Assembly (NCBI GenBank): GCA_947478365.1
Contig: CANJWG010000004.1
Span: forward strand, 1 to 52,075
Length of the DNA stretch: 52,075 nt
From: Flavobacteriaceae bacterium
Lineage (GTDB): Bacteria > Bacteroidota > Bacteroidia > Flavobacteriales > Flavobacteriaceae
Reading direction: 5' to 3'
The translations under genes and the position numbers were made by a program. The first letter of the stretch is position 1. Each line of letters starts with the position of its first letter. Under the pieces are notes generated by a model. That model saw nothing but the letters and a program-made list of their open reading frames with translations. It was not told the DNA's origin and ran no database searches. Shown in pieces: positions 25,628 to 37,019 of the stretch.

Positions 25628-26434
25628 ATGGAAGATAAGAGGATATTGTATGTATCATCTGAAGTGGTGCCTTATTTGGCTGAAAATGAGGTTTCTTTAC
25701 TGTCGTATGATGTTCCCAAAATGATAAATGATCAAGGCGGACAGATTAGAATTTTTATGCCAAGATATGGCAATATTAATGAAAGAAGACATCAATTACA
25801 CGAAGTAATTCGTTTGTCAGGAATGAATTTAGTAGTTAATGATTTGGATATGCCTTTGATTATCAAAGTAGCTTCTATTCCAAAAGAGAGAATACAAGTT
25901 TATTTTATAGATAATGATGAGTATTTCAAGAGGAAAGCTACTTTTAGTGATGAAGAAGGAATATTATACCCTGACAATGATGAAAGAGCAATATTCTTTG
26001 CCAAAGGCGTTGTAGAAACTGTTAAGAAATTAAATTGGGTTCCAGATATTATTCATGTTCATGGTTGGTTGGCGAGTTTATTACCTATTTACATGAAACA
26101 TTATTACAAGGACGAAGCGTTATTTTCGGAAACAAAAATTGTAACTTCAGTATACAGCCAATCTTTTGAAGGCATTCTAGATTCCGAAATGATTAACAAA
26201 ATAAAATTTGATGGCGTTCCTCAAGATGCTATTCAGGATTTAGAATTGCCTAATTATGAAAACCTTATTAAAGTAGCTGTTAAACATTCTGATGGCGTTG
26301 TAATTGCCTCTGAAAATGTGTCTTCAAGTTTAACAAAATTTATAGAATCTTCAGGAAAACCTTTTTTACCTTTCGCCACAAGAGATAAATTTACTGAAGC
26401 ATATACAAACTTTTATAAAGGAATGCTTTCTTAA
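25628..26434 (+). CDS. Short glycogen/starch-synthase-like protein (GT5 N-terminal domain only)
   Basis: A 268-residue protein matching the N-terminal Rossmann half of glycogen synthase: ILYVSSEVVPYLAENE at the N-terminus, GGQIRIFMPRYGNINER, and PDIIHVHGWLASLLPIYMKHYY. Full enzymes are about 470 residues or more and carry a second GT-B domain, which is absent here. The N-terminal K-x-G-G-L motif that binds ADP-glucose is replaced by AENEVSLLSYDV. The gene is intact with normal codon use and is followed 16 bases later by the DUF4270 gene. Catalysis as a glycogen synthase is unlikely. A regulatory or non-canonical role is inferred. Confidence 0.82.
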   Translation: MEDKRILYVSSEVVPYLAENEVSLLSYDVPKMINDQGGQIRIFMPRYGNINERRHQLHEVIRLSGMNLVVNDLDMPLIIKVASIPKERIQVYFIDNDEYFKRKATFSDEEGILYPDNDERAIFFAKGVVETVKKLNWVPDIIHVHGWLASLLPIYMKHYYKDEALFSETKIVTSVYSQSFEGILDSEMINKIKFDGVPQDAIQDLELPNYENLIKVAVKHSDGVVIASENVSSSLTKFIESSGKPFLPFATRDKFTEAYTNFYKGMLS

Positions 26435-26450
26435 AAAATAGAAAATTTTT

Positions 26451-28289
26451 ATGTACCAAAAATCATTTTTACGCCCGATTTTAATTGTTGGATTAATAAT
26501 TATAATTTTCGCTTCTTGCGATAAAGATTTTAATGAAATAGGAACAGATATTGTGGGTGATGACCACTTTGGTTTTGATATTGACTCGCTATCAACGGTA
26601 AAGGCATACAATCAAAAACTAGGTCCTATAGCTTCAAATAATTTACCTATAAACCCGCTTGGTTTTTATTCTAATCCCGCTTTCGGCGATACACAGGCTA
26701 ATTTTGTAACACAAATAGAACTTTCAACTCTGAACCCAATTTTTAACAACACCAATACCGAACTTTATGTAGATCTTCCAGTTATTGACAGTGTTATTTT
26801 GGATATTCCTTATTTTAAGAAATTCATAGAAAAAAACGAAACTACTGAAGTATCTAATTTTAAATTAGATTCGATTTATGGCGCAACTCCATATGATAAA
26901 GATGCTCCTGCTACTAACAATTCAAAGTTTAAGTTGAGCGTTTTCCAATCTAATTATTTTTTGAGGGATTTAGATCCTGAACAATCTCTAGTTGAGCAAC
27001 AATTATTTTACACGGATCAAAATAATCTTATTGACAGCAATAAAGGTTTATTGTTAAATAATGCTTCGCTAACTGATCCGCCATCGGGTGAAGAAGGAAC
27101 TCACAATGCAGACGGACGTGAAAATGAGCAATTTTATTTTGACAAAAGAGAACACAAGTTGACAACCTATGAGTCGGATGGAGTTACAAAAAAATATACA
27201 AGATACTTCCCTTCAATGCGATTGCATTTGAGAAAGGATGTTTTTTATGATAAAATTTTAAATGCTCCAAGTGGTCAGTTAACTAATAATGCTCTGTTTA
27301 AAAATTATTTTAGAGGGCTTTATTTTAAAGTTGAAAACGGGAATCCTGGCAATATGGCTATGATTAATTTTAAAGCAGGGAAAATTACAATATATTACAA
27401 GGAAGATAAAATCACCCCGGATAATGTAAATACCACAACAGTAAATGAATATAAACTGGAAAGAGTAAGTAAATCATTCCCGTTAAATCTAACAGGGAAC
27501 ACCATTAGTTTATTGCAAAACTCAAATGAAAACAATAATTATTTGAATGCTGTCAATGGTTCACAAGAAGCATCAAGACTTTATCTAAAAGGAGGCGAAG
27601 GAGCAATCGCTATTATAGATTTATTTGGTTCAACAGATTTAATAGGATACACACTAAATGCAGCTTTTAATGAAAATCTTCCTATAAGCCCAACAAATCT
27701 TAAATATTTTGTCAATAATACCCCAAACGGAATCTCAGATGAAATTGACCAAATTAAAATCAATGGGTGGTTAATTAATGATGCCAATCTGACATTTTAT
27801 GTCGACAAAATAGCAATGTCAAACTTATTATCTACAACTCCCGAATCTCAACCTGTTGAGCCAAATCGTGTTTTTTTATATGACTTGACAAATAAAAAAG
27901 TTTTGTCAGATTACACATATGATTATTCTAGTAACGGGACTTACCCAAAATTCACCAAATTTATTCATGATGGAATTGTTCAAACAGAAGATGTAGCTGA
28001 TGGAAGAGGGAAAAGGGCGAAAAAGTATAGAGTAAGAATAACAAATTATGTTAGAAATCTAGTTAAAAATGATTCTACAAATGTTCGTCTAGGATTATCA
28101 GTTACTGAAAATATTAATAGTGTTGGACTTTCTAAACTAAGAACCCCAAACAGTAACTTAAGTAGCGCACCAACCATGTCGGTACAGAGCCCATTGGGAA
28201 CAGTATTATATGGGACTAATATTCCGGGAGCTACACAGGAATACAAAAAAAGATTAAAACTTGAAATTTATTATACAAAACCTAATTAA
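26451..28289 (+). CDS. DUF4270 outer-membrane lipoprotein
   Basis: A 612-residue lipoprotein. A hydrophobic signal (9-20) leads to the lipobox FASC with Cys23, followed by [19 protein letters not shown], the typical start of DUF4270. The rest is beta-rich and Asn/Thr-rich, with the ending [20 protein letters not shown] also typical. The family is nearly restricted to Bacteroidota and has no known activity. It lies 16 bases after the glycogen-synthase-like gene and 11 bases before glmS, so the three are probably one transcript. Confidence 0.86.
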   Translation: MYQKSFLRPILIVGLIIIIFASCDKDFNEIGTDIVGDDHFGFDIDSLSTVKAYNQKLGPIASNNLPINPLGFYSNPAFGDTQANFVTQIELSTLNPIFNNTNTELYVDLPVIDSVILDIPYFKKFIEKNETTEVSNFKLDSIYGATPYDKDAPATNNSKFKLSVFQSNYFLRDLDPEQSLVEQQLFYTDQNNLIDSNKGLLLNNASLTDPPSGEEGTHNADGRENEQFYFDKREHKLTTYESDGVTKKYTRYFPSMRLHLRKDVFYDKILNAPSGQLTNNALFKNYFRGLYFKVENGNPGNMAMINFKAGKITIYYKEDKITPDNVNTTTVNEYKLERVSKSFPLNLTGNTISLLQNSNENNNYLNAVNGSQEASRLYLKGGEGAIAIIDLFGSTDLIGYTLNAAFNENLPISPTNLKYFVNNTPNGISDEIDQIKINGWLINDANLTFYVDKIAMSNLLSTTPESQPVEPNRVFLYDLTNKKVLSDYTYDYSSNGTYPKFTKFIHDGIVQTEDVADGRGKRAKKYRVRITNYVRNLVKNDSTNVRLGLSVTENINSVGLSKLRTPNSNLSSAPTMSVQSPLGTVLYGTNIPGATQEYKKRLKLEIYYTKPN

Positions 28290-28300
28290 TATTTAATGTT

Positions 28301-30151
28301 ATGTGTGGAATTGTTGGCTATATCGGATTTAGGGAAGCGTACCCAATTGTTATAAAAGGGTTAAAAAGATTAGAATATAGAGGTTATGATAGTGCTGGGA
28401 TAATGCTATATGCCGACAAAGAAATTAAAATTGCCAAAACAAAAGGAAAGGTTTCTGACCTCGAAGAAAAGTCAAAGGCAATTGCATCTTCCAAAGCCAC
28501 TATTGGGATGGGACATACTCGTTGGGCAACTCACGGCGTTCCTAATGATATCAATTCACATCCACATGTTTCTAATTCTGGAAATATAGTAATTATTCAC
28601 AATGGTATCATTGAAAATTATGAGCCATTAAAAAAAGAATTACTTAAAAGAGGGTATACATTTACATCAGATACGGACACTGAAGTTTTAGTAAACTTAA
28701 TAGAAGACGTAAAAAAGAAAGAAAAAGTAAAGCTTGGTAAAGCAGTTCAAATTGCCTTAAACCAAGTTGTTGGCGCTTATGCTATTTGTGTTTTTGACAG
28801 AGAAAATCCGGATGAAATTATTGTTGCAAGATTAGGGAGTCCAATTGCAATTGGAGTTGGAGATGATGAATTTTTCATTGCCTCTGATGCTTCTCCGTTT
28901 ATTGAATATACTTCAAATGCGATTTATTTAGAGGATGAAGAAATGGCAGTTGTTAGACTTAATAAGCCTTTAAAAATAAGAAAAATTAAAGATGATTCTT
29001 TGGTTGATCCATACATTCAAGAACTTAAAATGAATTTGGAGCAAATTGAAAAAGGCGGTTATGACCATTTTATGTTGAAAGAAATCTATGAGCAACCTAA
29101 TGTTATTAAGGACACTTATAGAGGTAGACTAATAGCTAATCAAGGCATTATTCAAATGGCTGGTATAGAGGATAATTTAGAAAAATTTCTTCATGCAGAT
29201 AGGATTCTAATTGTAGCTTGTGGAACATCATGGCACGCCGGATTAGTTGCTGAATATGTCATTGAAGAGTTTGCGAGAATGCCTGTTGAGGTTGAATATG
29301 CGTCGGAGTTTAGATATAGAAATCCAATAATCAATAAAAACGATGTTGTAATTGCCATATCACAATCAGGAGAAACAGCAGATACTTTAGCCGCAATTAA
29401 GTTAGCCAAAGAAAAAGGAGCTTTTGTATTTGGGGTTTGTAACGTTGTTGGTTCATCCATTTCAAGAGAGACTAATGCTGGAGCTTATACTCATGCCGGC
29501 CCAGAAATTGGAGTTGCATCTACTAAGGCTTTCACCACACAAATTACCGTGTTAACAATGATAGCTTTACGTTTGGCAAAAGCAAAAGGAACACTTTCAA
29601 ATTCTGATTTTCATCTTTATTTGCAAGAATTAGAAGTTATACCGGAAAAAGTAGCTGAGGCATTGGCATCAACTAATGAAATGGCAAAAGAAATAGCAGC
29701 TAAATTTAAAGATGCTACTAATTGTCTCTATTTAGGTAGAGGTTATAATTTTCCGGTTGCTTTGGAAGGTGCTTTGAAACTTAAAGAGATATCATACATT
29801 CATGCGGAAGGTTATCCAGCGGCCGAAATGAAACACGGGCCAATTGCCTTAATAGATGAGCAAATGCCCGTAATTGTTATTGCCCCAAAACAAGGGCATT
29901 ACGACAAAATAGTAAGTAATATCCAAGAAATAAAATCAAGAAACGGAAAAATTATTGCTGTTGTCACCAAAGGCGACACACAAGTAAAAGGATTAGCCGA
30001 TCACGTTATTGAAATTCCAGAAACTTCCGATGCTTTATCCCCACTAATCACTACAATTCCACTACAGTTATTGTCTTACCATATTGCTGTAATGAGAGGA
30101 TGCAATGTGGATCAACCAAGAAACTTGGCAAAGTCAGTTACAGTAGAGTAG
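28301..30151 (+). CDS. glmS: Glutamine-fructose-6-phosphate aminotransferase (isomerizing)
   Basis: First enzyme of the hexosamine pathway, making glucosamine-6-phosphate for peptidoglycan and LPS. It has 616 residues. The N-terminal glutaminase begins MCGIVGYIG, with Cys2 becoming the N-terminal nucleophile, and contains RLEYRGYDSAG and HTRWATHG. Two SIS isomerase domains follow (VACGTSWHAG, ISQSGETADT, and the C-terminal AEGYPAAEMKHGPIALI). The C-terminus ends LAKSVTVE as in the family. No glmS ribozyme can be placed in the 11-base gap before the gene. A strong terminator follows. Confidence 0.97.
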   Translation: MCGIVGYIGFREAYPIVIKGLKRLEYRGYDSAGIMLYADKEIKIAKTKGKVSDLEEKSKAIASSKATIGMGHTRWATHGVPNDINSHPHVSNSGNIVIIHNGIIENYEPLKKELLKRGYTFTSDTDTEVLVNLIEDVKKKEKVKLGKAVQIALNQVVGAYAICVFDRENPDEIIVARLGSPIAIGVGDDEFFIASDASPFIEYTSNAIYLEDEEMAVVRLNKPLKIRKIKDDSLVDPYIQELKMNLEQIEKGGYDHFMLKEIYEQPNVIKDTYRGRLIANQGIIQMAGIEDNLEKFLHADRILIVACGTSWHAGLVAEYVIEEFARMPVEVEYASEFRYRNPIINKNDVVIAISQSGETADTLAAIKLAKEKGAFVFGVCNVVGSSISRETNAGAYTHAGPEIGVASTKAFTTQITVLTMIALRLAKAKGTLSNSDFHLYLQELEVIPEKVAEALASTNEMAKEIAAKFKDATNCLYLGRGYNFPVALEGALKLKEISYIHAEGYPAAEMKHGPIALIDEQMPVIVIAPKQGHYDKIVSNIQEIKSRNGKIIAVVTKGDTQVKGLADHVIEIPETSDALSPLITTIPLQLLSYHIAVMRGCNVDQPRNLAKSVTVE

Positions 30152-30170
30152 TTTTCAACATATAAAGACT

Positions 30171-30199
30171 AAAAAGCGAGACAACGTCTCGCTTTTTTT
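30171..30199 (+). terminator. Rho-independent terminator after glmS
   Basis: AAAGCGAGAC (30173-30182) pairs perfectly with GTCTCGCTTT (30186-30195) around a 3-base loop, followed by a T run. Confidence 0.9.
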
Positions 30200-30365
30200 G
30201 ATTAAAATATTGTAATTAATTTAATGAATGTTTCATGTTGTATTTACATATTATATTTTTTAATCAATTATCTCAATTCGTTAATAAAACTTGATAAGAG
30301 ACTAAAAAGCATAGTCCTGATTAAGAAACTTATAATTGATTATTAATAAAAATACACAAGGTTTT

Positions 30366-30396
30366 TTGATTATGTAAAAAAAATATTTGTACTTTG
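30366..30396 (+). promoter_or_regulatory. Probable promoter of the TonB receptor gene
   Basis: TTG at 30366-30368 and TACTTTG at 30390-30396, one base shorter than the consensus TAnnTTTG, with 21 bases between. The ATG is 30 bases downstream. Confidence 0.4.
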
Positions 30397-30425
30397 GCTT
30401 CCTAAACCAACAAAATTATAACCAA

Positions 30426-33233
30426 ATGAAGATTTATTTATTTATCGTTTCATTGTTTTTTTGCGGCATATCCTATGCGCAAACTTCAATATCGGGTTCG
30501 GTAAAAGACAGTAAGAACCAACCAGTTCCTGGCGCCAATGTTAAAGTAGCTGGCGAAAGTTCAGGTACAGTTACAGACAGTGATGGAAATTTTAATTTCA
30601 CAACTACCAAAAAACCACCATTTGACCTTGAAATATCAAGCATTGGTTTTGGGGCCAAAAAAGTTAGCGTTACAGCAAACAATCAAAAAGTTACCGCAGT
30701 TTTATCTGATGAGGAAAACAAACTAGATGAAATCGTTATTTCTGCATCTAGAACACCTGAACGAATTAGAGAATCTCCGGTTACAATAGAAAGAATGACT
30801 ATTAAAGAGATTAAAAACACCACTTCGCCAACCTTTTATGAAGGTTTAGAAAACTTAAAAGAAGTACATTTTAACACGTCAAGTTTTAATTTTAAGTCAA
30901 TAAATACAAGAGGTTTTGCAACAGTTGCCAACACACGATTTATGCAATTGGTTGATGGCATGGATAATTCTTCTCCTGCTTTGAACTTCAACTTGGGGAA
31001 TCTGATTGGGTTATCTGATTTAGATGTTCAAAATGTTGAACTTTTGCCTGGTGCATCATCGGCCCTATATGGAGCGAATGCTTTTAATGGTATTTTATTC
31101 ATGAATTCAAAAAACCCTTTTAAATTTCAAGGAATTAGTACCTACGTTAAACGTGGAATAACCAATCAAGATGTAGCAGGGACTAATGAATTTCTTGACT
31201 TTGGTTTGAGAGCCGCTCATGCATTTACCAAACACTTTGCTGCTAAGGCTAATTTTACTTACATGAGAGCAACCGAATGGATACCTGCCGATGACAGAGA
31301 TGTCAACGGCGGTTTGGTCGGTCATACTAATAACAGAAATTATGATGGGTTGAACTTTTTTGGCGATGAAGCTTCCAACTTTATATCAAATGTTGGTACT
31401 ATAAGTAGAGATGGTTATAGAGAACAAGATTTGAATGATAATAAGATTAATAGTATTAAATTTGATGCCTCTATACATGTTAGGCCTTGGGCAACTTCGA
31501 CTAATGAATATTGGAAGGATACTGAAATTATTGCTCAGCATAAAGTTGGCTTAGGCAACACTGTTTATCAAGGGGGCAGTAGATATGCTTTAAGAAACTT
31601 TTTTATGAACCAAACTAGAGCAGAAATCAAACATAAAAATTTCTTTATAAGAGGTTATTTATCAGCTGAAGATGCTGGGGATTCTTATGATATGCGTTTT
31701 GCGGCTTTAAATATTAATAGACGTGCAAAATCTGACATTGGCTGGTTTACTGACTATGCAACTGCTTTCTTACAATCTCAAATTGCATTAGGTTTCAACG
31801 GTCCTCAAGCTGATGCTTTTGCAAGGGATTTCGCTACGAACAATATTAACAATACACCTTTACCATTAACGCCTAATGGGTTGCCACAATTTCAACCTGG
31901 TACAACTGATTTTGCTAATGCCTTATCAGATGTTCGATTGAGTGCAGATGTTACCAACGGGGCATTGTTTAAAGATCAATCTCGTATTTGGCATAGTGAC
32001 TGGAATTATAACCTAAGAGATTACACATCATTTGCAGACATACAAATTGGAGGTTCTTATCGAACGTATGTCTTAGATTCACAAGGAACAATTTTTACTG
32101 ATTTTGACGGCCCAATTAAATACAATGAAAATGGTTTATATACACAAGTTCAAAAGAAATTCATGCAAGACCGTTTAAAATTCACAGGTTCCGTTCGTTA
32201 TGATAAGTCTGAATTATTTGATGGTCAATTTTCTCCTCGTTTATCTTTTGTTTACTCTGCAGGTGAAAGAAAAAATCACAATTTTAGAGCGTCATTCCAA
32301 ACTGGTTTCCGTAACCCAACAACTCAAGATTTATTTATTGGTTTAAATGTAGGTCCAAGAGCATTAGTAGGTTCTGCATTTAGTAATTTAACAAGATTTT
32401 CCGAAACTTTAGATGTTAGTCCTGCAGGTGTATTAGATGGTAATCCTGATTCAGTTACTTTTAATGGAGTTAATGCTTATGGTTTGTCTTATACCTCTCA
32501 ATCGGTTCAAGAATTTTTACAATCTCGAGATACAGAAGATTTAGAAATAGTTCAACAAACACCATTAGTTAAACCAGAACAGGTTAAAGCATTTGAATTA
32601 GGTTATAAATCTAAAATAAATGGATTTGACATTGACATCAATGGTTATTTTAATATTTATAACGATTTTATGAGTAGTGCCAGAGTTGTTGTACCTTTTT
32701 ATGGTTTAGCTGGTAAAGATTTATCTAACATAGATAATGCAAATGCTATTGATGCTATTTCAAGAGGTGATAGAAGAACTTATGATTTATATACTAATAC
32801 TACAGCTGTTATTAATTCTTATGGTGCAGGCCTAGGATTAGTTAAAAAAGTTTATAAAGATTTTGAATTATCAGCCAGTTACAATTGGGCTGCTTTTGAT
32901 TATGATGAAACTGTAGATCCTGCTTTTAGACCAATGTTTAATACACCAGAACATCGAGCTAAATTGGGTATTAATAATGATAATTTATTCAAAAATTTCG
33001 GTTTTGGAATCAATGGCCGTTGGTGGTCGGAGTATGAGTGGACCTCAACTTTTGCAGATGGTATGATTCCTTCAACTTTTGTTTTAGATGCTCAAATGTC
33101 TTACGCTATTCCTAGTTTAAAATCAGTTATTAAATTAACTGGTTCTAATATTGGAAGCAATGATTATTTACAAGTTATAGGAGCTGGTAGAATCGGTCAA
33201 ATTTACACTTTAGGTATTTCAATTAACCCTTAA
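30426..33233 (+). CDS. TonB-dependent outer-membrane receptor
   Basis: A 935-residue outer-membrane transporter. The signal peptide (1-19, ending SYAQ) precedes a carboxypeptidase-regulatory-like domain (about 22-100, SISGSVKDSKNQPVPGANV), a plug domain (ESPVTIERMTIKEI, VQNVELLPGASSALYGANAFNGI), and a 22-strand type barrel ending in an aromatic-rich strand and NP. It would import a large substrate powered by TonB-ExbBD. ATG 30426 starts the signal peptide. An earlier in-frame start at 30387 lies at the promoter. It is followed 12 bases later by an SGNH-hydrolase lipoprotein. No SusD-like partner is present. Confidence 0.93.
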   Translation: MKIYLFIVSLFFCGISYAQTSISGSVKDSKNQPVPGANVKVAGESSGTVTDSDGNFNFTTTKKPPFDLEISSIGFGAKKVSVTANNQKVTAVLSDEENKLDEIVISASRTPERIRESPVTIERMTIKEIKNTTSPTFYEGLENLKEVHFNTSSFNFKSINTRGFATVANTRFMQLVDGMDNSSPALNFNLGNLIGLSDLDVQNVELLPGASSALYGANAFNGILFMNSKNPFKFQGISTYVKRGITNQDVAGTNEFLDFGLRAAHAFTKHFAAKANFTYMRATEWIPADDRDVNGGLVGHTNNRNYDGLNFFGDEASNFISNVGTISRDGYREQDLNDNKINSIKFDASIHVRPWATSTNEYWKDTEIIAQHKVGLGNTVYQGGSRYALRNFFMNQTRAEIKHKNFFIRGYLSAEDAGDSYDMRFAALNINRRAKSDIGWFTDYATAFLQSQIALGFNGPQADAFARDFATNNINNTPLPLTPNGLPQFQPGTTDFANALSDVRLSADVTNGALFKDQSRIWHSDWNYNLRDYTSFADIQIGGSYRTYVLDSQGTIFTDFDGPIKYNENGLYTQVQKKFMQDRLKFTGSVRYDKSELFDGQFSPRLSFVYSAGERKNHNFRASFQTGFRNPTTQDLFIGLNVGPRALVGSAFSNLTRFSETLDVSPAGVLDGNPDSVTFNGVNAYGLSYTSQSVQEFLQSRDTEDLEIVQQTPLVKPEQVKAFELGYKSKINGFDIDINGYFNIYNDFMSSARVVVPFYGLAGKDLSNIDNANAIDAISRGDRRTYDLYTNTTAVINSYGAGLGLVKKVYKDFELSASYNWAAFDYDETVDPAFRPMFNTPEHRAKLGINNDNLFKNFGFGINGRWWSEYEWTSTFADGMIPSTFVLDAQMSYAIPSLKSVIKLTGSNIGSNDYLQVIGAGRIGQIYTLGISINP

Positions 33234-33244
33234 TTATTTCAATC

Positions 33245-34837
33245 ATGTATAAAAATTTAAAATATTTATTTATTTGTTCTTTGTTCTTTGCGGCTTGTAG
33301 TGAAGATATAGAAGAAGATACTTCAGGAGTAGAGTCAGAAGTTCCAGTTATTGCAGGAACTGCAGATTTTTCTAAATACGTTGCTTTAGGAAATTCATTA
33401 ACTGCTGGTTATGCTGATGGCGCCTTGTTTAGAGCAGGGCAATCCAATTCATATCCTAAACTGTTATCTGACCAGTTTGCTTTGGCAGGGGGAGGCACAT
33501 TTACTATTCCTTATATGAATGATAATATCGGGGGGTTGTTAATAGGTGGATTTCCTTTACCAGGAGTAGGTACAAGGCTATATTTTAATGGTTGTGCACC
33601 TGTTAATTTATCAGCAACGCCAACTACTGATTTGGCTAGTCCGCTAGTTGGTTTTTATAATAATATGGGAGTTCCTGGAGCTAAGAGTTATCATTTATTA
33701 GCACCAAATTATGGAGACCCAAATGGTTTGTTTACTTTACCTAGGACTGCTAACCCCTATTTTGTGAGATTTGCTCAAAACCAAACAACATCCATTCTTG
33801 CTGATGCAATGGCGCAAATTCCAACATTCTTTTCATTATGGATAGGGAATAATGATGTTTTAGGGTATGCTTTATCTGGAGGTGTTCCAACTTCTCAAGA
33901 TCCGGTAAATGGAGATAATATAACTCCGCCAAACGGAACTCCTGGTGTAGGGTTTGATGGCACATATACAGCCTTAATAAATACATTAACTACTAATGGA
34001 GCTAAAGGAGTAGTTGCAAATATCCCTTATGTAACCGCTGTTCCTTTTTTCACTACAGTTTCTGTTAATCCTATAGCCCCCTATAAATATTACGAAGATA
34101 CAGATGAAACAATTTGTTCTAAGACTTATGATCCCTCAGCAAATGATATTGCTACTATTAATACTATAAACTCAAAATTAATAGGGCCGTTATCTCAAAT
34201 ATTACCTGATAGATTTAAATTATTATCTACTACTAAAAACAATCCAGTTATTATTGTAGATGAAAGTTTAACAGACTTTGGTCCTCAAATAACTTCTGCT
34301 GCTCAAAATATTCCGTCGTTAGCTCCTTTAGCAGCATATTTAGGACAAACTTATGGAAAGGCAAGACAAACTAAAGCGGGAGATTATATTCTTTTGACTA
34401 CTTCTAGTGTTTTAGGCACTACAAATTCAAGTTTGCCTTTACAAATTTTATCTCAAGGTTTAGGTGCTTATGGAATTACTTATCCTTTGGGTGATAAGTA
34501 TGCTTTGGTTCCTTCCGAAGTTTTAGAAATTAAGACTGCAACAGATTTATATAATGTTACCATTAAATCTTTGGCAGATGACAAAGGTTTGGCTTTTGTT
34601 GATGCAAATGCAGCTTTAAATCAAGTAGCAAATGGCGGAGTAGTCTTTGACAATTTCCATATGACCAATGATTTTGTTAAGGGCGGTGCTTTTGGTCTAG
34701 ATGGTGTTCACCCTTCTGCCAGAGGCCAGGCCTATATTGCCAATAAATTTATTGAGGCTATTAATGCTAAATATGGTTCTACTTTAAGAAAATACAAAGC
34801 TCAAGATTTCCCATTAAGCTATCCAGCAGGATTGTAA
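33245..34837 (+). CDS. SGNH/GDSL-type hydrolase lipoprotein
   Basis: A 530-residue surface or periplasmic lipoprotein: lipobox FAAC with Cys18, an acidic linker, then an SGNH hydrolase domain. Block I is ALGNSLTAGY with the nucleophile Ser51, where Asn replaces the Asp of GDSL. Block III may be IGNNDVLG, and block V is DGVHPSARG with Asp486 and His489. The catalytic set is complete. It likely hydrolyses an ester such as a lipid or an acylated glycan. It directly follows the TonB receptor gene, so its product or substrate may be what the receptor imports. Confidence 0.87.
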   Translation: MYKNLKYLFICSLFFAACSEDIEEDTSGVESEVPVIAGTADFSKYVALGNSLTAGYADGALFRAGQSNSYPKLLSDQFALAGGGTFTIPYMNDNIGGLLIGGFPLPGVGTRLYFNGCAPVNLSATPTTDLASPLVGFYNNMGVPGAKSYHLLAPNYGDPNGLFTLPRTANPYFVRFAQNQTTSILADAMAQIPTFFSLWIGNNDVLGYALSGGVPTSQDPVNGDNITPPNGTPGVGFDGTYTALINTLTTNGAKGVVANIPYVTAVPFFTTVSVNPIAPYKYYEDTDETICSKTYDPSANDIATINTINSKLIGPLSQILPDRFKLLSTTKNNPVIIVDESLTDFGPQITSAAQNIPSLAPLAAYLGQTYGKARQTKAGDYILLTTSSVLGTTNSSLPLQILSQGLGAYGITYPLGDKYALVPSEVLEIKTATDLYNVTIKSLADDKGLAFVDANAALNQVANGGVVFDNFHMTNDFVKGGAFGLDGVHPSARGQAYIANKFIEAINAKYGSTLRKYKAQDFPLSYPAGL

Positions 34838-34857
34838 TAACTCACTTTAAACACAAT

Positions 34858-34890
34858 AAAAGGCTAACAAGTTTATGTTAGCCTTTTTTT
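34858..34890 (+). terminator. Rho-independent terminator after the receptor-hydrolase pair
   Basis: AGGCTAACA (34861-34869) pairs perfectly with TGTTAGCCT (34876-34884), followed by a T run. Confidence 0.9.
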
Positions 34891-34914
34891 ATTAAAAAAA
34901 AACAAAAATCATTA

Positions 34915-34945
34915 TTGGTTATTCAATTTATAAAAATTATCTTTG
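34915..34945 (+). promoter_or_regulatory. Promoter of atpD-atpC
   Basis: TTG at 34915-34917, a 20-base spacer, and TATCTTTG at 34938-34945. This is a full match to the Bacteroidota promoter pattern. The leader to the atpD ATG is about 55 bases. Confidence 0.8.
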
Positions 34946-35000
34946 CGCACTGAAAAATGAATGTTTTTTCAAACCTAAATAGCTATTTTAAAATACATAA

Positions 35001-36515
<1,515 letters not shown>

Positions 36516-36594
36516 TTCAATTAACAATGGATAATTAACAATTGACAATGCCAGTAATTATCAATTATCAATTATCAACTATCAATTAAAAAAA
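36516..36594. repeat. AT-rich inverted and direct repeat between atpD and atpC
   Basis: The 79-bp gap contains repeated units of the kind ATCAATT and AATTAACAATT. The left half (GGATAATTAACAATTG) and right half (CAATTATCAATTATC) are largely complementary and could form a hairpin in the transcript. Such low-complexity intergenic palindromes are common in Flavobacterium. Here it may affect the atpD:atpC expression ratio. Confidence 0.6.
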
Positions 36595-36876
36595 ATGATT
36601 TTAGAAATAGTATCACCAGAAGCTACAATATTTAAAGGAGAAGTTACTTCGGTTTCTTTGCCTGGAGTTAGTGGTTCGTTTCAAATTTTGAATAATCACG
36701 CCCCAATAGTTTCTATTTTAAAACATGGTGTTGTAAAAATTGAGGCAGCGAGTTTTGATATCAAAAAAGAATTAGAAGATAAGTTTACCAAAGTAAACGA
36801 TCAAAACTACCTTTTGGAAATCAATTCAGGAACTATTGAAATGAAAGACAATAAAGTAATTGTATTAGCTGACTAA
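36595..36876 (+). CDS. atpC: F1F0 ATP synthase subunit epsilon
   Basis: Central-stalk subunit of the ATP synthase. It is short, 93 residues, consisting essentially of the N-terminal beta-sandwich (LEIVSPEATIFKGEVTSVSLPGVSGSFQIL). The C-terminal inhibitory helical hairpin of longer homologues (about 130 residues) is missing, which is normal for this phylum. It is therefore unlikely to inhibit ATP hydrolysis the way the E. coli subunit does. It is co-transcribed with atpD, 79 bases upstream, and followed by a terminator. Confidence 0.95.
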   Translation: MILEIVSPEATIFKGEVTSVSLPGVSGSFQILNNHAPIVSILKHGVVKIEAASFDIKKELEDKFTKVNDQNYLLEINSGTIEMKDNKVIVLAD

Positions 36877-36895
36877 TACGATTTAAATAAAAGAG

Positions 36896-36925
36896 AAAGC
36901 CCGACGTAATGTTGGGCTTTTTTAT
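36896..36925 (+). terminator. Rho-independent terminator after atpC
   Basis: AAAGCCCGAC (36896-36905) pairs with GTTGGGCTTT (36911-36920) with one G-T wobble, followed by T residues. Confidence 0.88.
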
Positions 36926-37011
36926 TAGGAGCTATTTCCAGCTTTTCACTATATCTTTTTATTGTTTGGTAAAACAATAAAAAGGATGCCGTTCCAATCT
37001 GGGCTAATTAC

Positions 37012-37019
37012 TATCTTTG
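37012..37019 (+). promoter_or_regulatory. Promoter -7 box of the bioF operon
   Basis: TATCTTTG, an exact TAnnTTTG match, 41 bases before the bioF ATG. There is no clear TTG 17-23 bases upstream. Confidence 0.65.

Noticed and set aside
28290..28300. Search for a glmS ribozyme before glmS
   Set aside because: Only 11 bases separate DUF4270 from glmS. The ribozyme is large and is known from Firmicutes, not this phylum.
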